A stretch of DNA of 64,000 nt from Poriferisodalis sp965116245 (GTDB lineage: Bacteria > Actinomycetota > Acidimicrobiia > Acidimicrobiales > Poriferisodalaceae). This document shows positions 52,557 to 60,241 of this stretch, piece after piece. A program made the translations under genes and the position numbers. The stretch spans positions 2,833,934 through 2,897,933 of the forward strand of contig OZ220497.1 in NCBI GenBank assembly GCA_965116245.1, given 5' to 3'. The notes under the pieces were generated by a model that saw only the letters and a list, made by a program, of their open reading frames with translations, did not search any database and had not been told where the DNA came from. Position 1 is the first letter of the stretch. The number at the start of each line of letters is the position of its first letter.

Positions 52557-54074
52557 TTACTCATAGCCGGGTGGCGCAACGAATCCGCCCAGGGTGCGTT
52601 CAATGAGCGACGCGTAGCGGATCGAGCGCCGGTCTCCGAGGTGCGGTGCCACAATCTGCATGCCGACTGGCAGGCCCAAGCCGTCTTTTGTGAGACCAAC
52701 CGGCGCGACCGTGGCTGGCAGATACACATTGCAACTCCAGCCAGCCCAGAACAACTGATCCACGCCGAGCTCCTGGTGGCCATCGATGTCGATGGAGCGC
52801 GTCGGTCGGGTGCCGGTGTGATCGTGAACGAATGCAGCCGATGCAGCTATAGGGCACAACAGCAGGTCGAAGTCCTCGAAGAATTTGGCCCACGCCTTTC
52901 GGTAGCCCTCGCGTTTGTTGTGATGCATGAACCACTCACGATGAGACATCGTCATCGCATAATCGACCACTGCTTGATAGTCGCCCTGAAGGTCACCCCG
53001 GCTGGCGCCATCTCCATCGGGCTCGCGCCTCAGCTTGCGGGAACGCGACAGCGCCTCGTTCCAGGTTTCGTCGTCGGCCAATGCGCCGGTGGCGGCTCGT
53101 AGCAGCATCAGATAGTTGTCGTGAAATTCGCTCTGATCGATGTCAGGCGTGGCCTCGCGAACGTTGGCACCTGCTGCCGCCAGCGCATCTACTGCGCGCT
53201 GCAGCGTGTCAATCATGGCCGTCGAGTTGCGAATCACCGGAGTGTCGAGCATTACCCCCACCCGAAACGCGCCCAGCGTGTCGCGATGTTCTGGCTCCAG
53301 CGCGACGCTGTAGCCCAGGGCATCGAACCCAGATGGCCCAGCGAGAATGTCCAGCGCAACATTGAGGTCGGCAGCGCTGCGAGCTAGCGGACCGCAGACT
53401 GCTATATCGCTGCCAACCAGTGCGCCGGGCACGGCGTGGCCTCCGTCGGGCACCAATCCGAAGGTCGGCTTGTGGCCGAAAACCCCGCAATAGTGGGCCG
53501 GATTGCGGATAGAGGCGCCTATATCTGAGCCGAGTTCCAGTGAAGCCATACCGGTAGCCAGAGCCACGGCGGACCCGCCCGATGATCCGCCCGGTACCCG
53601 AGTTAGGTCCCACGGGTTATTGGTGCATCCGTATATGTCATTGAAGCTCTGCCAGTCGCCCAGCATCAGCGGCACGTTGGTCTTGCCCCAGATCACCGCA
53701 CCTGCCTGGTGCAAACGGTCCACGGTGATTGCATCGGCGGCGGCGATGTTGTCCGCCCATGCAGGATTGCCCCAAGTTGAGGGCGTGCCCGCCCAGTCAA
53801 AGGCCTCCTTAATGGTCATTGGTACGCCGTGTAGCGGCCCCCAACATGTTCCAGCAGCCGCAGCGGCATCGGCTTCGGCCGCTCGTCGGCGTGCCTCATC
53901 AATTCGCGTCACAACGACCGCGTTTACAGCCGGATTGAAACGCTCATAGCGGTCCAACGCTCCTTCCAGCGCCTCAGTTGCCGACACCTGTCCGTGCCGG
54001 ATCAGCGAAGCCAACTCAACCGCTGGCCTGAGGTTTAAGTCGAGGTTGAAATCCAAGCGATTAGCTCCCGTCAT
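52557..54074 (-). CDS. Amidase (amidase signature family), second copy
   Basis: 505-residue amidase-signature enzyme. Triad placement: lysine in VPMTIKEAF, cis-serine in PGGSSGGSAVALA, nucleophile serine in GSDIGASIRNPA. It differs well from the amidase at 48753, so it is not a recent duplicate. ATG at 54074. It sits between a thioesterase and an aminotransferase on the same strand, about 34 and 89 bp away. Confidence 0.93.
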   Translation of the reverse strand: MTGANRLDFNLDLNLRPAVELASLIRHGQVSATEALEGALDRYERFNPAVNAVVVTRIDEARRRAAEADAAAAAGTCWGPLHGVPMTIKEAFDWAGTPSTWGNPAWADNIAAADAITVDRLHQAGAVIWGKTNVPLMLGDWQSFNDIYGCTNNPWDLTRVPGGSSGGSAVALATGMASLELGSDIGASIRNPAHYCGVFGHKPTFGLVPDGGHAVPGALVGSDIAVCGPLARSAADLNVALDILAGPSGFDALGYSVALEPEHRDTLGAFRVGVMLDTPVIRNSTAMIDTLQRAVDALAAAGANVREATPDIDQSEFHDNYLMLLRAATGALADDETWNEALSRSRKLRREPDGDGASRGDLQGDYQAVVDYAMTMSHREWFMHHNKREGYRKAWAKFFEDFDLLLCPIAASAAFVHDHTGTRPTRSIDIDGHQELGVDQLFWAGWSCNVYLPATVAPVGLTKDGLGLPVGMQIVAPHLGDRRSIRYASLIERTLGGFVAPPGYE

Positions 54075-54133
54075 CGCGCCGACGTTAGACGCATAGCTCT
54101 ATTGGAGCGCTGTTTGCAGTTGCGGACTGCGAG

Positions 54134-54178
54134 CTATGACTGGGCTAGCTATGACTGGGCTAGCTACAACTGGGCTAG
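54134..54178. repeat. 15-bp tandem repeat at the aminotransferase stop
   Basis: CTATGACTGGGCTAG at 54134-54148 and 54149-54163, with a variant at 54164-54178. Each unit carries a TAG on the minus strand; the last one is the aminotransferase stop, so the repeat has spread from coding end to spacer. Confidence 0.9.
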
Positions 54179-55534
54179 CGATGCCTCGGCGGCCGACAGA
54201 AAGTGGTCGATGTCATCGTCGCTGGTTGCGAGATTCAAGCAGCCCAGGCTCTCTGCAATGAAATAGACGCCGCGAGCCTGCATGCGCAGCCCGAACTCGC
54301 TGATCTCGGCAGTTTCGTCGCTGGAGAGATGTGCGTCGCGGTAACAGCGAATCTTGCGGTTATGCGGATGTACACGGAACAGGCTGCCCGCGCCGGTGAC
54401 TTGCCAATCCAAGCTGATGCGCCCAAACAGGGCTCGCAGGCCGGTCCGTAGGCGCTCACCGATGGCATCCAGTCGGGCGAATGCGTCGTGATCAAGCTGG
54501 CTCATGGCTGCATAGCCAGCCGCCATGGTGATCGGGTTCGCGGTGAACGTGCCACCCGATGGCACCTGAGCTCGGTCTCCTCCCACGCGAACGAAGGCCT
54601 CCATCGGGCCTCGACGGCCAGCCACCGCGCCCACCGGAAAACCGCCACCGATGATCTTGGCCAGCGAGGTGATATCCGGTTCGATTTGCAGATTCGTCTG
54701 AGCGCCCCCGTAACCCAGCCGGAACGAGATGACCTCATCGAGTACGAGTAGGGCACCTACGGCTTGAGTGGTCTCTCGGATCGCCCGCAAGAACTCGGGC
54801 TCAATGACGGGCATTCCCACCCTGTTTGGCATCACATCAAGCAACACGGCTGCCAACTGGTCACCGCCTCGGCGAATGGCAGCATGAGCGCCTTCGGCGT
54901 CGTTGAATGAGATGATCGTTACTTCCTCAGTGATTGAGGCCGGAGCGCCAGCCGCGTACGGCACGGTCGTGGGAGATGTCGCTACGCCCCAGTTGGTGGG
55001 GTCTGGCGATTGGCTGGCCTCGGCGTGGTCGTAGGTTCCGTGATAGGAACCCTCCACCTTGATGATGTTCGGCCGTCCGGTGTAGGCCCGAGCCGCCTTG
55101 AGTGCCGCCATGACTGCCTCGGTACCCGAGTTGCAAAAGCGGATGAGCTCGAAGCTGTCGACGCGGCTGCACAACAACTCCGCCAACTCAATCTCGGCAT
55201 CGTTGGGAAGCGAAAAGGCTGTGCCGCGAGACAGACGGTCGCGCACCTTGGCTTCCACAGTCGGATCGGCGTGGCCGATGATTATGGACGCAAAGTTGTT
55301 GTTGCAGTCCAGGTAACGATTGCCGTCTACATCGGTAACCCATGCACCCTGGCCGTGGGCCACGTAGATGGGGTGCCCTGCCTTGCGAAGCAACGTGGCG
55401 CGCGAGGTGCCATCGGTGATTGATTTACGCGCGCGTTCATACAACGCTGCCGAGTGTGCCGTGGACCAGCCCGCTGGCTGAAATCCCGACAGGGGCCCCG
55501 CCCGGGCGCTTGACTCGCTGGTGCGACCGCTCAC
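54164..55534 (-). CDS. Class III PLP aminotransferase, glutamate-1-semialdehyde aminomutase-like
   Basis: 456-residue fold-type I PLP enzyme. The PLP lysine is in SLAKIIGGGFPVGAVAG, the aspartate in LLVLDEVISFRL, and GSYHGTYDHAE and FCNSGTEAVMAALKAAR bind the cofactor. It looks like HemL, but HemL genes sit with heme genes, whereas this one is in a catabolic cluster, so an amino-acid or amine aminotransferase or mutase is more likely. Start is GTG; about 30 Ser-rich residues precede the fold. Confidence 0.88.
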   Translation of the reverse strand: MSGRTSESSARAGPLSGFQPAGWSTAHSAALYERARKSITDGTSRATLLRKAGHPIYVAHGQGAWVTDVDGNRYLDCNNNFASIIIGHADPTVEAKVRDRLSRGTAFSLPNDAEIELAELLCSRVDSFELIRFCNSGTEAVMAALKAARAYTGRPNIIKVEGSYHGTYDHAEASQSPDPTNWGVATSPTTVPYAAGAPASITEEVTIISFNDAEGAHAAIRRGGDQLAAVLLDVMPNRVGMPVIEPEFLRAIRETTQAVGALLVLDEVISFRLGYGGAQTNLQIEPDITSLAKIIGGGFPVGAVAGRRGPMEAFVRVGGDRAQVPSGGTFTANPITMAAGYAAMSQLDHDAFARLDAIGERLRTGLRALFGRISLDWQVTGAGSLFRVHPHNRKIRCYRDAHLSSDETAEISEFGLRMQARGVYFIAESLGCLNLATSDDDIDHFLSAAEASLAQL

Positions 55535-55620
55535 CGGCGTCAGGCCTGCCAGCGCAAGGCCAGGAGCTGCATGCGCTAAGTCTGTCAGCTACGTGCCCTC
55601 TGGACTGGACCGGACGCGCT

Positions 55621-55704
55621 GGGCCGCGCTCAATGGGCCGCACTCACTGGGCCGCACTCACTGGGCCGCACTCACTGGGCCGCACTCACTGGGCCGCTCT
55701 CACT
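55621..55704. repeat. 14-bp tandem repeat upstream of the hydantoinase fusion gene
   Basis: Six 14-bp units of GGGCCGCACTCACT; units at 55635-55690 (four) are identical. The array lies 60 bases ahead of the chosen start, between divergent genes, so it is in the promoter or leader. Confidence 0.93.
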
Positions 55705-55764
55705 GGGGCGCGTGTATGCGGCTGCACTGGCCCGTTGCATCGTGGGGAATGCAAGACTGGCCAA

Positions 55765-58700
55765 ATGGAGCCTTTTTCAGCCTCCGATGCTGTGATGTCC
55801 GCAAATGCCGCGCTAACCGCACAACCCGACACGCACGAGAACGACACACCGCGACAGCCACGCGCACCGTGGCGTATCGGTGTGGATGTCGGGGGCACGT
55901 TTACCGACTTAGTGCTCGCTGACGTGCAGGGCTCAACATGGGTGTCGAAGGTCCCTTCGGTGCCTGCTGATCCCAGCCGCGGTGTACATGCCGCGCTAGC
56001 TCGTGTGGCCGTGGACTTAGGCATGCCACTAGACACTGTGCTTGCGAACTGCTCCTTGTTCGTGCATGGATCCACCGTCGCTACCAACACCATGTTGGAG
56101 GGAACAGGTGCGACTGTCGGGCTGATCGCCACTGAGGGCTTTCGGGACTCGCTCGAGATACGTCGAGGCTTGCGCGAGGACCAGTGGAATCACCGCGAGC
56201 CCTATGCGCCGGTTCTCGTGCCGCGCTATCTGAGAGCCACATTGGGTGGTCGCATTGATGCGGACGGAAGCGAACATGCTCCTGCGGACTTAGACGGTCT
56301 AGGTGCCATTCTGAGTCACTTCGACAGCCACAACGTTGAGGCTGTAGCGATCGCGTTCATGAACTCCTACGTGAACGACGCACATGAGCGCGCCGCCGCC
56401 CAGGCCGTAGCCGACCAGTGGCACAGCAAGTGGATCACCACGTCAAGTTCGGTCTCGGCCCTCATGGGCGAGTACGAGCGAACCTCTACCGCTGTCGTCA
56501 ACGCTTCGTTGTCGCCGAAAATCGTGTCGTACTTGCACAAGCTGAACGATGATCTGGCTGCGTCTGGATTGGGGCATTCAATCTTGCTCGTGCAGTCCAA
56601 CGGTGGCGCAGCGTCGGTGGACCAGGTGTCCGAACGCCCGGTGAATCTTCTGCTTAGCGGTCCTGCCGCTGCTGTGGGGGCGCTGAACCTGTACCGGGAG
56701 GCCACCGACGCCGCCGTAATTGCCGATGAGACTTCCTCAGCAATCCCGGGGAACCTCATCTCGATGGAGATCGGCGGGACCTCTTGTGATGTGCTGTTGA
56801 TGTCGGACGGCGAGGTGGACACGCGCGACGACATCATGATCGCTGGCTATCACGTCTCCACTCCAGCGATCGACATTCACACGATCGGCGCGGGCGGCGG
56901 CACTATCGCAGGCGTTGACGAGGCCGGACTTCTCTATGTGGGGCCGCGCGGTGCTGGCGCCGATCCCGGCCCAGCCTGCTACGGACACGGCGGCGAGCTT
57001 CCTACCGTGACCGATGCGCAACTGGTGCTAGGTCGTCTGCGAGCAGGCAAGTCAGCAGGCGGCACATTGGACCTCGACCTAAAGGCCGCCCGCGATGCCA
57101 TCCGAGTTCACGTTGGTGAACCACTGGGCATGACAATTGAAGACGCAGCCGCGGGCATCGTGGAAGTGGTGGAGCAGCAGTTGCTCGGCGCCACCGAGCA
57201 CATCTCTATTGAGCGGGGCCATTCGCCTCGACGCTTCACGATGGTCGCCGCTGGCGGCGCTGGCCCAATGCATGGCGCTTCGGTTGCAGCGGGACTGGGT
57301 TGCGAGCGCGTGTATATACCACGTGACGCTGGCGCGCTGTGCGCCATAGGCATGCTGCACGCAGACGTTCGCCAGGACTTCACGAACGTGCTGATCGCTT
57401 CGCTCGATGAACTAGATCCTGGCGAGATCGATGCTGGGTATGAGGCCCTGTGCGCTCAAGCGCTGAACGTGATGACCGCAGAGGGCTTTGCAGCCGATCA
57501 AGTGAGGCTGGACTGCGAGCTGGAACTGCATCACCCCGGCCAACTCTGGACGATCCGAGTGCCAGCCCACGCCGACGGCGCTTCCACCGTTGACACGGTG
57601 CCAATCCGTGCGGCGTTTGAGGCCGAGTACCAGCGGCTCTACGGTCACGTCCAACACGATGGCACGATCATGGTGGCATCGCTCCGACTGGTGGCACGGG
57701 CACCGACGGGGAGCGTGGCCACGCCCGAGGCAGCGTCTGCGCACAGCCATCCGGAGCCCTTTGAGACGCGCTCGGTGTGGCACGGCCCCTTCGGCTGGTG
57801 CGATACGCCGGTATTTGATGGCGCCGAGCTGCGCAGCGGCCACGAGATTGTGGGCCCAGCGTTAGTTGAGGAACCGACCACCACGGTCGTGGCGCGGCCG
57901 ACCGACCGGTTGTGGGTTGACGCGCAAGGCAATCTGTTTATTGACCTGGCCCGATCCAGCCCAACAGACAACAACTCAACCCTGCGCGAGTCGGCCCAGA
58001 CAGCGCGACGAGACAACACATCGCCGATGCTGGCAAAACCAGGGCCTGCTGGACCAACTGGGCCTGTTGGACCAACTGGGCCTGCTGGACCGAACGGGCC
58101 TATTGGGCCTGAAGGGCTTGAACTGGATCCGATTGTGCTGGCGCTTATGCAAAACCGGCTGGATCAGATCAGCAAGCACATGGGCTGGGTCATGACCCGT
58201 ACGGCGCGTAGCACAATCTTCTCCCAGAGTCACGACTTTTCTTGTTACGTGACGACGCCCGACGGGACGCTCGTAACCAATGCCGACGGCATCCCTATTC
58301 ACACGGGCGGGGGCGGTTTCGCGGTCCGTGCGCTGCTCAAGCGCTATGCGGGCCGCATCAACCCAGACGACGTTTTTTTGTTGTCAGACCCCTACGTGGC
58401 GGGAGGCAACCACCTGCCCGACTGGGTAATCGCGCGTCCAGTCTTCATCTCATGCGAAGACGAACACACGCTTGTCGGATTTTGCTGCAACCGTGCCCAC
58501 CAATCCGACATCGGCGGTGGACTCGCAGGTACCTACAACCCGGAAGCGACTGAGATCTGGCAGGAGGGCATCAGGCTGCCGGTCATGAAGCTGATTGAAC
58601 GAGGCACAGTCCGAGACGACCTGTGGGAACTGCTTCTCATCAACTGCCGCACACCGGAACTGCTGGACGGTGACCTGCTAGCAATGCTCGGCTCTACCCA

Positions 58701-59883
58701 GATCGGGGCTGAACGCGTTTTGGGCCTCGTCCATGAACTCGGCGTTGAGCCCTACTTGGCTTATCTCAGCGGCGTTTTGGCGCATGGCGAGAGGCGCATG
58801 CGCGCAGCCATCGCAGCGCTGCCCGATGGCCAGTACTACGGCGAAGACCGCACCGACAACGACTGCTTCGGCCCAGCCGACATCGCAGTGCGGGTGCATC
58901 TAAGCGTGACCGGCGACGAGATGACTTTGGACTTCACCGGGACCGACCCGCAGATCGATGGCTTCAAAAACAGCTCTCTTGCAAACACTTATTCATCGGT
59001 TTACATGGCAGTGTCGTCGTTCTTTGACCCGTCGATCCCTCGCAACGAGGGCACTTACCGGCCAGTGAAAATCATCGCTCCTGAAGGCAGCATCGTGAAT
59101 GCTCTGCCTCCTGCGCCCATGACCATGAACACAGTTTTCGTGGCGCACGAAATCGTGATCGCAGTGTGGCAGGCGTTAGCTCAGGCCGATCCTGATCGCG
59201 CTTGCGCAGCCTGGTCCAAGACCATGCATGGGCACGTCGCCGGACGCCGAGACGACGGCACCACCTGGGTGATGTATCAGTGGCACGCGATGGCAACGCC
59301 TGGCGCAACGGCAGAGCGTGACGGCTTCGCTCAAATGGGGCATCTCATCTCCCTCGGGGGCCTCGACATGCCGAACCTTGAGTTTCACGAACAAATGTAT
59401 CCTGTAAGGTATGTCCGCCACGAGCAGCGCTGTGACAACGCTGGGCCGGGAGAGCGTCGCGGCGGCACTGGTGTGCGATATGAGGCGGACATTCTGGAGT
59501 CGGCCATTTGGTCGTTCCGAGCAGAGGGACTGGACACGCCTACCGGACACGGAGTGCGTGGCGGCGGCACTGGCGGTGTCGGGCTGGAGTGGATTGTGCC
59601 CACCAACGCTGACCTAGACGGGCCCAAGTTCGTACCCCCCAAGTACGGCGTGAAACGGCTAGGTCCCGCCAGAATGATCGCCGAGACACCCGGTGGGGGC
59701 GGCTGGGGCGACGCGTTCAAACGATCACTCTATGCCGTGCTGCGCGACGTGATGGATGAAGTTGTCAGCATTGAGGGTGCGCGCAATAGCTACGGCGTGG
59801 TGATCGCTGAAGATGGTCTATCTGTCGACGCAGAAGCGACCGCGGCGCTGCGTGCAGCAAATCGGGTAGTCACGACCAGCTAA
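55765..59883 (+). CDS. Fused HyuA-HyuB: hydantoinase/5-oxoprolinase-type ATP-dependent amidohydrolase
   Basis: 1372 residues joining both subunits of an ATP-dependent N-methylhydantoinase/oxoprolinase/acetone-carboxylase-type enzyme. HyuA part (about 36-750): RIGVDVGGTFTDLVLAD, HGSTVATNTMLEG, EIGGTSCDV, and GGAGPMHGASVA. HyuB part (about 786-1372): MQNRLDQISKHMGWVMTRTA, FSQSHDFSCYV, and ETPGGGGWGD near the end. Between them is a collagen-like linker of GPx triplets. ATG at 55765 fits the family start; the open frame upstream overlaps the divergent aminotransferase and a repeat array, so I reject it. The fusion is also found in eukaryotic 5-oxoprolinase, but in bacteria the two are usually separate. 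Substrate likely a cyclic amide or related compound. Confidence 0.92.
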   Translation: MEPFSASDAVMSANAALTAQPDTHENDTPRQPRAPWRIGVDVGGTFTDLVLADVQGSTWVSKVPSVPADPSRGVHAALARVAVDLGMPLDTVLANCSLFVHGSTVATNTMLEGTGATVGLIATEGFRDSLEIRRGLREDQWNHREPYAPVLVPRYLRATLGGRIDADGSEHAPADLDGLGAILSHFDSHNVEAVAIAFMNSYVNDAHERAAAQAVADQWHSKWITTSSSVSALMGEYERTSTAVVNASLSPKIVSYLHKLNDDLAASGLGHSILLVQSNGGAASVDQVSERPVNLLLSGPAAAVGALNLYREATDAAVIADETSSAIPGNLISMEIGGTSCDVLLMSDGEVDTRDDIMIAGYHVSTPAIDIHTIGAGGGTIAGVDEAGLLYVGPRGAGADPGPACYGHGGELPTVTDAQLVLGRLRAGKSAGGTLDLDLKAARDAIRVHVGEPLGMTIEDAAAGIVEVVEQQLLGATEHISIERGHSPRRFTMVAAGGAGPMHGASVAAGLGCERVYIPRDAGALCAIGMLHADVRQDFTNVLIASLDELDPGEIDAGYEALCAQALNVMTAEGFAADQVRLDCELELHHPGQLWTIRVPAHADGASTVDTVPIRAAFEAEYQRLYGHVQHDGTIMVASLRLVARAPTGSVATPEAASAHSHPEPFETRSVWHGPFGWCDTPVFDGAELRSGHEIVGPALVEEPTTTVVARPTDRLWVDAQGNLFIDLARSSPTDNNSTLRESAQTARRDNTSPMLAKPGPAGPTGPVGPTGPAGPNGPIGPEGLELDPIVLALMQNRLDQISKHMGWVMTRTARSTIFSQSHDFSCYVTTPDGTLVTNADGIPIHTGGGGFAVRALLKRYAGRINPDDVFLLSDPYVAGGNHLPDWVIARPVFISCEDEHTLVGFCCNRAHQSDIGGGLAGTYNPEATEIWQEGIRLPVMKLIERGTVRDDLWELLLINCRTPELLDGDLLAMLGSTQIGAERVLGLVHELGVEPYLAYLSGVLAHGERRMRAAIAALPDGQYYGEDRTDNDCFGPADIAVRVHLSVTGDEMTLDFTGTDPQIDGFKNSSLANTYSSVYMAVSSFFDPSIPRNEGTYRPVKIIAPEGSIVNALPPAPMTMNTVFVAHEIVIAVWQALAQADPDRACAAWSKTMHGHVAGRRDDGTTWVMYQWHAMATPGATAERDGFAQMGHLISLGGLDMPNLEFHEQMYPVRYVRHEQRCDNAGPGERRGGTGVRYEADILESAIWSFRAEGLDTPTGHGVRGGGTGGVGLEWIVPTNADLDGPKFVPPKYGVKRLGPARMIAETPGGGGWGDAFKRSLYAVLRDVMDEVVSIEGARNSYGVVIAEDGLSVDAEATAALRAANRVVTTS
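58042..58113. repeat. 18-bp tandem repeat encoding the collagen-like linker
   Basis: Units GGGCCTGCTGGACCAACT (58042-58059), 58060-58077 and 58078-58095, each with one or a few changes, then a partial copy. They encode GPAGPT-type triplets between the HyuA and HyuB halves. Confidence 0.9.
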
Positions 59884-60241
59884 CGCGAACGGGTAACAAG
59901 AACGGACAATCAAGAGCTGTCATCACGCCGATGACACAACCGACAACAGCGCCATGGTTTCGGCTCAATTTTGCTAGCACCACTATTTCGGCGCCATTAT
60001 TTCGGTGCCAATGTTCCGGCCAACGCACGTGCCGCGCTAGGCGCGGCATCAACCCAGCCTTGGGCTACTGTCGCGGTTGGTGCCGAATCGTCCGCGGTGA
60101 GGCCGCCACCCAAGCGGTGAAGCCGCCAACCAAAATGAACATGACAGACTTCCTAACTTCCAACCTTGCAAGACTGCAAGGTTGCTAACTAGGCATCCCC
60201 TTTGGGATGCCAACCAATCAACAGCAAAAAAGGGGCAAGAG
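59884..60241. other. Noncoding leader with structured RNA potential, upstream of the molybdenum hydroxylase
   Basis: No gene in these 358 bases. The distal part holds two strong hairpins just before the start codon. Short repeats of CCACTATTTCGG/CCATTATTTCGG type occur near 59980-60010, and GTGAAGCCGCCAACC-like repeats near 60098-60132. Confidence 0.6.
60161..60211 (+). promoter_or_regulatory. Two adjacent perfect hairpins in the 5' leader
   Basis: Hairpin 1: CAACCTTGCA (60161-60170) with TGCAAGGTTG (60175-60184), ten pairs and a four-base loop. Hairpin 2: GGCATCCC (60192-60199) with GGGATGCC (60204-60211), eight pairs and a CTTT loop. The start codon lies 30 bases further, behind GGGGCAAGAG. 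No T tract follows, so they suggest leader structure rather than termination. Confidence 0.6.

Noticed and set aside
54164..55534. Assignment as HemL of heme synthesis
   Set aside because: Core PLP motifs fit the whole class III family, and the neighbours are catabolic rather than heme genes.
55420..55764. 115-codon upstream extension of the HyuAB frame
   Set aside because: It overlaps the divergent aminotransferase start and a 14-bp noncoding repeat; family proteins start near the GVDVGGTFTD motif.
60192..60211. Hairpin as intrinsic terminator of hyuAB
   Set aside because: No T tract follows on the plus strand; it sits 30 bases before a start codon.
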